A DNA stretch of 64,000 nucleotides from CAIXOA01 sp041653635 (GTDB taxonomy: Archaea > Micrarchaeota > Micrarchaeia > Anstonellales > Bilamarchaeaceae): the NCBI GenBank assembly GCA_041653635.1, contig JBAZFC010000001.1, positions 248,001 through 312,000 of the forward strand, written 5' to 3'. This document shows, one piece after another, positions 48,389 through 56,560 of this stretch (positions within the stretch are counted from its first letter, which is position 1; each line of letters begins with the position of its first letter). Under the pieces are notes generated by a model that was not told where the DNA came from, made no database searches, and saw nothing but the letters and a program-made list of their open reading frames with translations. Position numbers and translations under genes: made by a program.

Positions 48389-49357
48389 CTAAACCTTGAT
48401 TGTCTTGCCGCTCTCCGCGGATTCTTTTGCCTTCAGCGCGAGCGCGAGGGATTTCTCCCCCTCCTCAAGATTGACAAGGGGCTTCTTTCCCCCCTTTATG
48501 CAACCTATGAAGTGCCTCATCTCATTCACGTACATCGCGTTCGGGTCGTCGCTCAGGTCCAAAACCTCTGTTGCCTTCTTATCCGCATCATAAAGCACGA
48601 CCGAGCCCTTTGAGTAGTCCCAGGAGATGGTGCCCTTCTCGCCTACGATTTCGCACTTCCTCGCATAATCCTGCCTTATGAAATCCAGGTGGATGTTCAC
48701 GATGGCGCCGCCCTTGAACATGATGTTCATCTCCGCGACATCTTCCGTTTCCACATCAAGGTCGCTCACCTTCTTCGCCATGCAGCATATCTCGCTAGCC
48801 TCGCCAAATAGCCACCTTGCATAATCTACCTCGTGGGAGCCGTCCAGGATTATCCCGCCGCCCAGGCTCTTGCTCGCGGTGTAGCTCTTCCTGTAGTCCT
48901 GCCAGGGCCTCCAGGTGGGGAGGTACTGCCCGAATATCAGGCGGGCGGAGAGGGGCTTGCCTATCGTGCCCTGCGAAACCATCTCCTTCACCTTCATGAG
49001 GCTCCTGTTGAACCTCATGTTGTAGCCGATCGATACGATGAGCTTTTTGCGCGAGGCCAGTTTCGCGATATCCTTTATCCCGGAAAGGTCGTGGGAAAGG
49101 GGCTTCTCCACGAAAACGTGGCAGCCGGCCTCCAGCGCGAGCTTCGCGAGAGGGAGATGGGTGCTGGGAGGGGTGCAGACAAGGGCCGCATCCGGCTTCT
49201 CCAAAAGCGCGCCCTCTGTTTTTTCAAACACGCGCACCCCGAGGTTTTCCTTCACCCAGGCCCGGTTCTCGGCCATCACGTCGCTCGCAACCACATCCTC
49301 TCCGAGAGACATGAGGTTCTTCATGTGCCTCCGCCCTATGGAACCGCATCCAATCAC
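48389..49357 (-). CDS. Gfo/Idh/MocA-family sugar oxidoreductase, start codon in doubt
   Basis: 322 residues from the GTG at 49357, giving MIGCGSIGRRHMKNLMSLG. NAD-binding GCGSIG, then EKPLSHDLSGIKDIA (catalytic Lys of EKP), GGGIILDGSHEVDYARWLFG and the C-terminal beta sheet. Most relatives begin MKFLVIGxGSIG: the in-frame codons just upstream encode T-K-F-L, with ACG (49367-49369) where ATG is expected and a GAGGTG ribosome site five bases before it. The true start may be non-standard. Last gene of a tight leftward operon (DegT, SpsF, GT2, NeuB2). Confidence 0.85.
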   Translation of the reverse strand: MIGCGSIGRRHMKNLMSLGEDVVASDVMAENRAWVKENLGVRVFEKTEGALLEKPDAALVCTPPSTHLPLAKLALEAGCHVFVEKPLSHDLSGIKDIAKLASRKKLIVSIGYNMRFNRSLMKVKEMVSQGTIGKPLSARLIFGQYLPTWRPWQDYRKSYTASKSLGGGIILDGSHEVDYARWLFGEASEICCMAKKVSDLDVETEDVAEMNIMFKGGAIVNIHLDFIRQDYARKCEIVGEKGTISWDYSKGSVVLYDADKKATEVLDLSDDPNAMYVNEMRHFIGCIKGGKKPLVNLEEGEKSLALALKAKESAESGKTIKV

Positions 49358-49378
49358 GAGAAATTTCGTATCAACACC

Positions 49379-50569
49379 TCATTTCCTCCCGCTCCTGAAC
49401 TCCTTTACGGATTTCCGGAGTATCTCCGCCTGCTTCCCGGCCTCCTCCAATTCCCAGTAGTTTGTCTTGAACTGCAGCATCCTCAGCTGCAGGTATTCCG
49501 CATCGGGGCAGAGGCCCGGCGAATATTTCTGCCATATTCCCTTCTGCTTCTGGATTCCATCCGTGAAAAGCGGCTCCTGGTAGGTGAGCTTCCACGCGGA
49601 ATAGTAGCCGTCCCCGCCGTTCTTCTGGAATATTTCCCTGAACTTGTACCAATCGGTTTCTGGCCGTTCGGTCTGCAGCACCGTGCTGTATGCCCAGAAG
49701 GAATTCTTGTAGCCGGCGGGCTCTGCCTGCGGGAGGAGCACGTCCTCGGAGCCCTCAAGCGCGTCCGCGAACATCTCCGCAACCTTTATCCTCTGGCCGA
49801 CCAGCTCGTTGAGCCTCTCAAGCTGCCCGAGGGCAACCGCTGCCGCGACCTCGGACATGCGGTAGTTAAACCCGAGCGTTACGTGCCTGGAATATTTAGG
49901 GTCCTGGATGTCGTTCTTGGTTATCTTCCCCTTCTTCGCGCTCACGCCCGCGTAGCCGAGGCTGCCGAACTTCCTTGCCTTGTCCGCGAACTCCTCGCTG
50001 TTCGTGGTGAGCATCCCGCCCTCGCCGCAGGTCATGTGCTTGCTCGCCTGGAAGCTGTAGCTGGAAAAATCACCGAACTCTCCGACCAGCTTGCCCTTGT
50101 ATTCGCCGAGGAAGCACTGTGCATTGTCCTCTATGAGGAAGAGGTTGTGCTCCTTGCATATCTTCAATATCTCGTCGTAGTCAGGGGAAAGCCCGTATAG
50201 GGAAACGGTGATGATTGCCTTCGTCTTCTTGGTTATGCATTTCCTTATGGAGTCCGGGCTTATGGTGTATGTATTGCGGTCAACGTCCGCGAACACCGGG
50301 ATTGAGCCGTTCTGCAGGACGCAGAGCGAGGTGCTTGACATTGTGAGCGGCGGGACTATCACTTCGTCGCCCGGCTTCACGCCGAGGGCGACCAGCGCGG
50401 TGTGCATCGTCGCTGTGCCGTTCACGTGCCCTATCGCGTATTTGGACCTGAAAACCTGCGCGAACTTCTGCTCCAGCTTGGTGTTGAAGACGCTGTTCAG
50501 CGAGGTCCTGAAGCCGTTTGCCAGCGCTTCCAGGACATACTTCCTTTCAAGGTCGGAAATCCTTTCCAT
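49379..50569 (-). CDS. DegT/DnrJ-family sugar aminotransferase (second copy)
   Basis: 396 residues from the ATG at 50569, after GAAGTGATT. PLP type I fold: YAIGHVNGTATMHTALVALG, FLIEDNAQCFLGEYKG, Schiff-base Lys in SYSFQASKHMTCGEGGML, and YRMSEVAAAVALGQL. Distinct from PseC in this window: it lacks the IPYGKQDI start and has a long aromatic C-terminal part (KFREIFQKNGGDGYYSAW). Aminates a keto-sugar nucleotide; downstream Gfo/Idh suggests a 3-keto or 4-keto substrate. Confidence 0.88.
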   Translation of the reverse strand: MERISDLERKYVLEALANGFRTSLNSVFNTKLEQKFAQVFRSKYAIGHVNGTATMHTALVALGVKPGDEVIVPPLTMSSTSLCVLQNGSIPVFADVDRNTYTISPDSIRKCITKKTKAIITVSLYGLSPDYDEILKICKEHNLFLIEDNAQCFLGEYKGKLVGEFGDFSSYSFQASKHMTCGEGGMLTTNSEEFADKARKFGSLGYAGVSAKKGKITKNDIQDPKYSRHVTLGFNYRMSEVAAAVALGQLERLNELVGQRIKVAEMFADALEGSEDVLLPQAEPAGYKNSFWAYSTVLQTERPETDWYKFREIFQKNGGDGYYSAWKLTYQEPLFTDGIQKQKGIWQKYSPGLCPDAEYLQLRMLQFKTNYWELEEAGKQAEILRKSVKEFRSGRK

Positions 50570-50574
50570 TTGAA

Positions 50575-51315
50575 TCACTTCTTTTTTTCATACATCGCGC
50601 TTCTCTTCACGCCGGAGTTCATGGAGGGTATTTCCGGGCGCTCCCTTATAAGCCGTAGTATGTCGCCCATGAGGAAGATTTTTCCCCCCTTGTAAAGCTC
50701 GGCATAAACCGCCCTTGCCATCTCAAGGTCCTCCTTTGTATCTATGGTCCATCGCAGGGAGGAACGGTCCTCCTTGTTCGCAAGGTTCATCTGCCTGAAC
50801 TTTTCCGGGTGGCGGTAAAAATATTGGGTTACGTGCTCGCGCTCGTACGGGTCCCGGGATTCCGCCTGCGCCCTTTCCAATGCCTCCATGGAAAAGACCT
50901 CCACGTCCAGGCCTTCGGGGAATGAGGGCGGATTGTTGTTGTAGGCGAAATCAAGCTTGTTTTTCACGAACAGGTCCACGACCTTGTCTATTATCTCCGG
51001 GTCCTTGAACGGGTCGTCGGAGGTTATGCGGACGATTGTTTCCGCGCCCATGCTTTTCGCAGCGTGGAAATAGCGTGAGAGCACGTCCTCCTCGCTGCCG
51101 CGGAACACCTCTATCTTGTTTTCGCGGCACCATTTTTCCAGCACATTGTCCGCCGGGTTCGTGGTGGTCGCGACCGCAATCCTGGTTATCCTTTTGCTAT
51201 GCTTCAGCCGGTCAACCACGTGCCATACCAGCGGCTTTCCGCTTATCTGCGCGAATATCTTGTTGGGAAGCCGGCTTGAACTCACGCGGGCCTGGATTAT
51301 CGCGGTCACTTCCAT
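50575..51315 (-). CDS. SpsF-like cytidylyltransferase
   Basis: 246 residues, COG1861: TAIIQARVSSSRLPNKIFAQ, GKPLVWHVVDRLKHSK, RGSEEDVLSRYFHAA and VRITSDDPFKDPEIIDKVVD. Enzymes of this family activate nonulosonic acids (CMP-sugar) in spore-coat and flagellar glycan clusters. Overlaps the GT2 start by ten bases. Its neighbour NeuB-2 would supply the acid, so it is the best candidate in this window for the CMP-nonulosonate step. Confidence 0.85.
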   Translation of the reverse strand: MEVTAIIQARVSSSRLPNKIFAQISGKPLVWHVVDRLKHSKRITRIAVATTTNPADNVLEKWCRENKIEVFRGSEEDVLSRYFHAAKSMGAETIVRITSDDPFKDPEIIDKVVDLFVKNKLDFAYNNNPPSFPEGLDVEVFSMEALERAQAESRDPYEREHVTQYFYRHPEKFRQMNLANKEDRSSLRWTIDTKEDLEMARAVYAELYKGGKIFLMGDILRLIRERPEIPSMNSGVKRSAMYEKKK

Positions 51316-51983
51316 TTGGGGTTCACCAGCCTGATTCCGAATATGTCATAAGCGAAGAGCTTTGCGAATGCCTTGAGCATCATCAGCTCGGACCTTATAG
51401 CCCTGCCCCCGAAAAGCCGGGGGGTGCCCTTCCGCTCCCGTATGTCCACGTCTATTTCCGTTATGGAGAATCCTTTCTTCTTGGCCGCAAAAACGAACTG
51501 AGTGCCTATGCTGCCTATGGAATCGTAGAACCCGACCTTCCGAAAAACTTCGGAGCTGAAGCCCCTGAAGCCGCAGAGCGGGTCGCTCACGCCCACCCTC
51601 CACCTCGCCAGCAGGCCGAACAGCCTCTCCGCGAGCCGGGCCTTCCTGTGCCGCACGCCGAGCACGAAATCCGCCCCGTTGTCAAGCAGGGATATCATCT
51701 CAGGGATTTGTGCGGGGTTGTGCTGCCCGTCCGCGTCCATTATTATCACGTTGTCCGCGCGCTTCGCCGCCTCTGCCACGCCAAGGTTAAGCGAAGCGGT
51801 GTAGCCCACGTTCAGGCCGTTCCTCAGCACGGTTGCGCCGCTTGCCGATGCGAGCTCGCCGGTCCTGTCGCTGGAGGAGTCGTCCACGACAAGCACGTCG
51901 CAATATTTCTTCGCATCCCGCACCACGGAGGAAATCGTCTTCTCCTCGTTGTGCGCGGGGATGACGACTATACTTTTTCCCAT
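51306..51983 (-). CDS. Glycosyltransferase family 2 (dolichol-P-sugar synthase-like)
   Basis: 225 residues. GT-A start IVVIPAHNEEKTISSVVRDA, DVLVVDDSSSDRTGELASAS, NVGYTASLNLGVAEAAKRAD, DxD-like IIMDADGQHNPAQIPEMISL, then FVLGVRHRKARLAERLFGLL and DPLCGFRGFS, close to dolichol-phosphate mannose/glucose synthases. No C-terminal membrane segment seen. Overlaps both neighbours (NeuB-2 by 16 bases, SpsF by ten), so it is cotranslated with them. Confidence 0.87.
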   Translation of the reverse strand: MGKSIVVIPAHNEEKTISSVVRDAKKYCDVLVVDDSSSDRTGELASASGATVLRNGLNVGYTASLNLGVAEAAKRADNVIIMDADGQHNPAQIPEMISLLDNGADFVLGVRHRKARLAERLFGLLARWRVGVSDPLCGFRGFSSEVFRKVGFYDSIGSIGTQFVFAAKKKGFSITEIDVDIRERKGTPRLFGGRAIRSELMMLKAFAKLFAYDIFGIRLVNPKWK

Positions 51984-53020
51984 GTTATCGCTTCGCCCGC
52001 CTTTATGTCGGCGCGTGCCTTCCTGCCCACGACCTTGCCCAGGTCCTTGGGGGGGATTCCTTCAAACGGCCTAAGGATGTCCACCATGTCCTCGGTGATT
52101 TTGGTGCCGCTGGGGATGTCCTTCTTTGCGAAGAGGCTGCGCCTCTGCACTATCCTGGTCTTCTGTTCGCCGGGATACACGTCCTTCGCCGGGGAGCCGA
52201 GCGCCGCCTCCGCGTTCCGCACGTCGCGCACGAGCTGCCTGAGCTCGGCGGGGTCCAGCGCGAACGGATGGTCCGGCCCCGGAAGGGACTTGTCATCCGT
52301 GAAGTGTTTTTCTATCACGCAGCATCCGAAAGCCACGCTGAGCACCGGGACGACGCTGCCCGGAGTGTGGTCCGAGTAGCCGACAGGGATGTCAAAGGAA
52401 TCCTGGAGCGTCTTCATCGCCCTCACGTTCGCGTCCTCAAAGGATGATGGGTAATTGGTCACGCATTGAAGGAGGACGAGCTGGTTGTTGTGCCTCCGTA
52501 TGACCTCAACCGCCTCCCCTATCTCCTCCATCGTGGATGCGCCGGTGCCCATGATGATGGGCTTGCCTTTCTTCGCGATGTATTCAACGAGCTGGAGGAA
52601 GGTTACGTCCCCTGAGCCAATCTTGTAGGCAGGGACGCCTATGCTGTCCATGAGGTCCACCGCCTCCTTGTCGTACGGGGAGGAAAGGAAGATTATGCCC
52701 TTTTTCTTGCAGTGGTCCATTATCTCCGCGTGCCACTCCCGGGGGAATTCCGCGTCCTGATACACCTGCCACACAGGCTTGTTCCACTTCTTCTGGAATT
52801 CCGCCTCCGAGCCCTTTTCAAAAGACGCCTTGTTGATTATCTTGCCCGCCGCGAACGTCTGGAATTTTATGGCGTCCGCGCCGCATTCCTTCGCAAGGTC
52901 CGCGAGCTTCTTCGCCTTGTCCAGGCTCCTGTCAAAGTTGGAGCCGACCTCGGCTATGATGAACGCCGGATGGCCCGGGCCGATGGTGCGGCCGGCGATT
53001 TTTATCGGTTCCATAATCAT
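51968..53020 (-). CDS. NeuB-family nonulosonic acid synthase (second copy)
   Basis: 350 residues; ATG at 53020 overlaps the preceding stop (ATGA), ATG at 53014 is an alternative. FIIAEVGSNFDRSLDKAKKL, ECGADAIKFQTFAAGKI, FLSSPYDKEAVDLMDSIGVP, MGTGASTMEEI, GYSDHTPGSVVPVLSVAFGC and EKHFTDDKSLPGPDHPFAL show the barrel; the SAF domain carries RSLFAKKDIPSGTKITEDMV. Similar to but distinct from the synthase at 39105 (NFDRS for NHNGK, HTPGS for HSREP), so probably another substrate, e.g. a legionaminic- or sialic-type acid. Confidence 0.88.
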   Translation of the reverse strand: MIMEPIKIAGRTIGPGHPAFIIAEVGSNFDRSLDKAKKLADLAKECGADAIKFQTFAAGKIINKASFEKGSEAEFQKKWNKPVWQVYQDAEFPREWHAEIMDHCKKKGIIFLSSPYDKEAVDLMDSIGVPAYKIGSGDVTFLQLVEYIAKKGKPIIMGTGASTMEEIGEAVEVIRRHNNQLVLLQCVTNYPSSFEDANVRAMKTLQDSFDIPVGYSDHTPGSVVPVLSVAFGCCVIEKHFTDDKSLPGPDHPFALDPAELRQLVRDVRNAEAALGSPAKDVYPGEQKTRIVQRRSLFAKKDIPSGTKITEDMVDILRPFEGIPPKDLGKVVGRKARADIKAGEAITWEKV

Positions 53021-53922
53021 ACACCCCTCAGGCCCTTCTGGTAGCCTGAATCATAAAGCTCCTTGTATTTTCCTATTCCGGCATCTATGCCCAGAATCCT
53101 TGTCTTGAGGAGGCCTTTTGCCTTGGAAATATCCAGCGAGCAGTCGCTTGGGCGCTGCGCCTTGAGCGCCTCCACTTCGGACATCCTTTTCGGGACGACG
53201 AGCGAGCTGTCAAAGCCGAACCTTTCTGCGAAGCGCAGGGCGAACTCGTATTTGGAAACCCTCCCGTCCCCTGCCACGTGCATGGTGCCTGTGAAGCTGC
53301 CTGCGGCCAGCTCAAGTATCGCCTCGGAGAGGTTGTTCGCGAGTATCGGGGAGAAGAAGAAATCAGTGAAGGCGGTTATCTTCTCGTTGTTCAGGAATTT
53401 TGCGTGCAGCCATTCCGAGAAACTCAGCTTGTCCTGGATGTTGAAGCCGTAGAAGTTGGTCCTCACGACCACGTGGCCGGGGAAGCCCGCGGCGAGCTTC
53501 TCCGCTTCCACCTTCGTCCTGGAATAGGCGTTCAGCGGGCGGGCGGGCTCGCCCTCGCTGTGGAAGGGCTTCTCCCCGCCGAAAACGGAATCCGTGGACA
53601 TGAGGATGAACCTGTTGCCGAGCCCATTGCACGCCTCCAGCAACCTTGCGGTGGCGCCCACGTTGAGGAGATGCGCCTTTCCCTGGTCCGCCTCGCACCC
53701 GTCCACGTTCGTGAAGGCGGCGCAGTGGGCGACGCAGTCGGGCTTGAACTCCCTGAGGATGGAGAAATCTCCGGAGAGGAGGTCCATGCGCTGCATCCTG
53801 CAGCCCTTTATGGAAACGGGGTGCTCGTTGTAGGCGGCAAGCACGTCAATGCCACGCTGGGCTGCGATGTAGGCGAGGTTGGCCCCGAGGAGGCCGCTGG
53901 CGCCGGTTATCAGTAGCTTCAT
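53017..53922 (-). CDS. RmlD-like NAD(P)-dependent sugar reductase (SDR)
   Basis: 301 residues from the ATG at 53922 (MKLLITGASGLLGANLAYIA); the upstream 75 codons to 54147 are not protein-like. Sugar-binding motifs: AFTNVDGCEADQGKAHLLN, FILMSTDSVFGGEKPF, YSRTKVEAEKL (YxxxK), and NFYGFNIQDKLSFSEWLHAK, as in dTDP-4-dehydrorhamnose reductases. Begins the leftward NeuB-2 operon; its TATA lies about 60 bases upstream (near 53983-53990). Substrate unknown. Confidence 0.85.
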   Translation of the reverse strand: MKLLITGASGLLGANLAYIAAQRGIDVLAAYNEHPVSIKGCRMQRMDLLSGDFSILREFKPDCVAHCAAFTNVDGCEADQGKAHLLNVGATARLLEACNGLGNRFILMSTDSVFGGEKPFHSEGEPARPLNAYSRTKVEAEKLAAGFPGHVVVRTNFYGFNIQDKLSFSEWLHAKFLNNEKITAFTDFFFSPILANNLSEAILELAAGSFTGTMHVAGDGRVSKYEFALRFAERFGFDSSLVVPKRMSEVEALKAQRPSDCSLDISKAKGLLKTRILGIDAGIGKYKELYDSGYQKGLRGV

Positions 53923-54059
53923 CAAAAATCCCCAAATCCGGGGCGGCGGAATGGGCCGCTCCCTCGTTAGATATCCATACTTCTTTTTAAATTCCTTCCG
54001 AGGGCGGCTGCGCCACGGTTTTAAACTCTTGCAACCAAATTTATCCAGGGCTGATTTGG

Positions 54060-54509
54060 ATGATTGATGGGGTGGAAGTAATACCGCTGAAAAAGATATG
54101 CGACGAGAGGGGCAGGATAATGCACATGATGCGCTCGGACTCGCCATATTTCACGAATTTCGGGGAGGTCTATTTCTCCACCGCATATCCCGGGATAATA
54201 AAGGGCTGGCACATCCACAAGAAGATGACGCAGAATTATGCGGTCATAAGCGGGATGATAAAGCTGGTGCTTTACGACGACAGGCAGGGCTCAAAGACAA
54301 AGGGCCAGCTCATGGAGCTTTTCATTGGCGAGGACAACTACTGCCTTGTGAAGATACCGCCCATGGTGTGGAACGGGTACAAGGGGATTGGGACAAAGGA
54401 GGCCATACTGGCGAACTGCCCGGACATGCCCCACAACCCGGACGAAATAATGAGGAAGGACGCCTTCAGCAAGGACATCCCTTACGACTGGGGCATAAAA
54501 TACAGGTGA
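54060..54509 (+). CDS. dTDP-4-dehydrorhamnose 3,5-epimerase-like cupin
   Basis: 149 residues. Cupin fold: VEVIPLKKICDERGRIMHMM, TNFGEVYFSTAYPGIIKGWH, then HIHKKMTQNYAVISGMIKLV (His of the RmlC active site) and NYCLVKIPPMVWNGYKGIG. Overlaps nothing; four bases before the next SDR gene. With that reductase it could form the last two steps of a deoxyhexose, but RmlA and RmlB homologues are not in the window. A TATA (TTTTAAAC, about 54018-54025) lies about 38 bases upstream. Confidence 0.85.
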   Translation: MIDGVEVIPLKKICDERGRIMHMMRSDSPYFTNFGEVYFSTAYPGIIKGWHIHKKMTQNYAVISGMIKLVLYDDRQGSKTKGQLMELFIGEDNYCLVKIPPMVWNGYKGIGTKEAILANCPDMPHNPDEIMRKDAFSKDIPYDWGIKYR

Positions 54510-54513
54510 GGGC

Positions 54514-55398
54514 TTGCCTACGCTGGTCATAGGCGCATCCGGGCTGGTAGGGTACGAGTTCTATAGGCAGAACAAGGGAAAGAAGGGTTGGTTTTTCACC
54601 TACCGCTCTGTGAAGGTGGATGATTTTCTGCAGCTGGATGCGAGCGACGCAGGGCAGGCGGAGAAACTAGTTTCGGAATTGAAGCCGGACACTGTCATTT
54701 TGCCCGCCGCGATGGCGTGGGTGGACAAATGCGAGAGGGAGCCGGAGCTGGCGAGGAAAAATAATGTAGAGTTGCTCCAGAACGTGATAGATGCGATGAA
54801 GAGGCACGGCGGGAGGAGGATTGTGTTCTTCTCTACGGATTACCTTTTTGACGGGAAGGGCGGGCCATATTCCGAGGATGCGGAGCCAAACCCGCTGAAC
54901 GTATATGGAAAGATAAAGCTGGAATGCGAGAGGATGCTGGAGAATTCCGGGCTGGATTACATCATACTCAGGACCACTGGCATATTCGGCTGGGAGAAGC
55001 AGGGGAAGAACTTTTTGTACAGGATTTTTGACACGCTCGGCAAGGGAAAGCCCATAGAGGTCCCCAACGACCAGTATGCAACGCCAACGTATGTGAAGGA
55101 TATCGTGGGGGCGGCGATGGCGCTGCTTGAGAAGGGGCAGACGGGGACGTTCAACGTGGTGGGCCCGCAGTACATGAACAGGGTGGAGCTGTCGCAGAAG
55201 TTCGCGAAGGGGTTCGGGTTTGACGGCGGGCTAATTGTCGGCAAGCCCACCTCGGAATTCAAGTCCGCGGCCCCGAGGCCCATGAAGGCGGGTTTCAGGA
55301 TAGACAAGATACTGGGGCTCGGGATAAGGATGCGCACCGTGGAAGAAGCGGTAGAGGATATGAAGAGAAGGAAGGAAGAAGACGATAAGTACGAATGA
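54514..55398 (+). CDS. RmlD-like NAD(P)-dependent reductase, TTG start
   Basis: 294 residues starting with TTG at 54514 after AGGTGAG, product M-PTLVIGASGLVGYEFYR. Rossmann, then LKPDTVILPAAMAWVDKCER, FFSTDYLFDGKGGPYSEDAE, NVYGKIKLECERML (YxxxK) and RTTGIFGWEKQGKNFLYRI. Close to the gene at 53017 in type but only loosely alike. Follows the RmlC-like gene by four bases, so they act as a unit, probably reducing a 4-keto sugar nucleotide. Confidence 0.85.
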   Translation: MPTLVIGASGLVGYEFYRQNKGKKGWFFTYRSVKVDDFLQLDASDAGQAEKLVSELKPDTVILPAAMAWVDKCEREPELARKNNVELLQNVIDAMKRHGGRRIVFFSTDYLFDGKGGPYSEDAEPNPLNVYGKIKLECERMLENSGLDYIILRTTGIFGWEKQGKNFLYRIFDTLGKGKPIEVPNDQYATPTYVKDIVGAAMALLEKGQTGTFNVVGPQYMNRVELSQKFAKGFGFDGGLIVGKPTSEFKSAAPRPMKAGFRIDKILGLGIRMRTVEEAVEDMKRRKEEDDKYE

Positions 55399-55407
55399 TG
55401 ATGAAAG

Positions 55408-56412
55408 TCAGAGCTTGCTCTCTATGCAGAGCTTGCATGCAGGAATTGTCTCAAATTTTCCGGCGAGGTGGATTTCCCTCAGCGCCTGCAGCTTCCTTGA
55501 GTGCCACGCCTCCTTGAGGGTCATGGTGTGCGCATTGCCGAGCGCCAGCGTGTTCTCGTAATCCACGCAGCAGGGCATTATTGTCCCGTCCCAGCGTATC
55601 ACGAGGCGCTGGAAGAGCTGTGTGCAAATGAATTTCTTCGGCTTCTCCTTGAATTCGCTTGAGCTGGATTTGAGGGAGTTGTCCTGGAGCTTGCCCGGGT
55701 TTATGTATTCCTGGATGGCGATGTGGTTCACCTTGTCCTTCCAGAAATTCACGAACGGCTCCACCTCGTGCTCGTTCAGGCTCATGCGGATGAAGCTGAG
55801 CCGCACAATCGGGTAGCTGAGCCCCCGCTTCTTTTTCAGTTCAAGGAATTTCAGCACGTTGGCGACTACCTTGTCGTAATCCCCGCCTATGCGTATCTTC
55901 TCGTAGCTCTCCTTGGAGAACGCGTCCAGCGAAACAGTGAACTTGGTTATCCCCGCGTCAAGGAGGCGCTGGGACGTCTCCTCGGTGAGGAGGGAGGCGT
56001 TTGTGTGCAGGATGCGGTCCGGTATGCCGGCATCTGTCGCATATTTTATCAGTTCAACAAGGTCGGGCCTGAGGAGCGCCTCGCCCAAATCCCCGAAATC
56101 CACGGAGAGGAGGCCCTCCCGCTTCCCCTCGTCTATTATCTTCTTGTATAGTTCGGGCTCCATGACCTGCCCCTGGTTCTTAATGTTCATGGCGGTCCTT
56201 GGGCACATGACGCATGCATAGTTGCAGGTCATGTTCAGCTCCACGTCTATGTGCATGGGGAAGTCCGTGACCGTGAGCTTCTCATTGACTTCGTTCCACT
56301 TCTTCCGGTAGGCGTGGTATTCCGGCGGGAGGTCCTTGTCCCCTCCGGGTATGCACTGGATGTCGCTGAGGAAGAAGGAATTGTCTTTGCGGGTTTTCTG
56401 CTCTTCTGCCAT
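55408..56412 (-). CDS. Radical SAM protein with SPASM-type C-terminal Cys cluster
   Basis: 334 residues from the ATG at 56412, fixed by a TATA (TTTTAT) about 28 bases upstream; a GTG at 56421 is in frame. Radical SAM CxxxCxxC in NMTCNYACVMCPRTA (about 69-77), VDFGDLGEALLRPDLVELIK (GGEP-like region) and C-terminal cysteines in FICTQLFQRL, IMPCCVDYENTL and IPACKLC, as in SPASM proteins holding extra Fe-S clusters. In glycan islands such proteins are thought to dehydrogenate or epimerise sugars or peptides; no substrate is visible. Confidence 0.88.
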   Translation of the reverse strand: MAEEQKTRKDNSFFLSDIQCIPGGDKDLPPEYHAYRKKWNEVNEKLTVTDFPMHIDVELNMTCNYACVMCPRTAMNIKNQGQVMEPELYKKIIDEGKREGLLSVDFGDLGEALLRPDLVELIKYATDAGIPDRILHTNASLLTEETSQRLLDAGITKFTVSLDAFSKESYEKIRIGGDYDKVVANVLKFLELKKKRGLSYPIVRLSFIRMSLNEHEVEPFVNFWKDKVNHIAIQEYINPGKLQDNSLKSSSSEFKEKPKKFICTQLFQRLVIRWDGTIMPCCVDYENTLALGNAHTMTLKEAWHSRKLQALREIHLAGKFETIPACKLCIESKL

Positions 56413-56451
56413 AAGAACCACTAAATGGTATGTGCCTGATAAAATTAGCCA

Positions 56452-56474
56452 CGGAACGGTTTAAATCCGTTCCG
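56452..56474. promoter_or_regulatory. Perfect inverted repeat around TTTAAAT
   Basis: CGGAACGG (56452-56459) and CCGTTCCG (56467-56474) flank TTTAAAT. It lies upstream of the radical SAM gene (start 56412) and of the capsule-type gene (start 56561) on the other strand. A factor bound here could block or recruit for both, but no regulator is adjacent. Confidence 0.5.
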
Positions 56475-56533
56475 GGAAGGGGATGGCGCGGAACGGGCGG
56501 CGGGGATATCGTTTATTAAGATTCGCGGCAGCG

Positions 56534-56540
56534 TATAAAT
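56534..56540 (+). promoter_or_regulatory. TATA box of the first capsule-type gene
   Basis: TATAAAT at 56534-56540 lies about 24 bases before the ATG at 56561. It makes 56561 the start and excludes the upstream ATG at 56483, which would lie before the promoter. Confidence 0.55.
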
Positions 56541-56560
56541 ACGCAAGACCGGGGTATCGC

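Noticed and set aside
48833..50200. Plus-strand frame of 455 codons over Gfo/Idh and DegT genes
   Set aside because: It runs opposite to two well-identified genes and has shadow composition.
51036..52379. Plus-strand frame of 447 codons over SpsF, GT2 and NeuB-2
   Set aside because: Antisense to three recognised genes; no domain pattern.
53017..54147. RmlD-like gene starting at 54147
   Set aside because: The first 75 codons are not protein-like and cross the divergent promoter; canonical start MKLLITGASG is at 53922.
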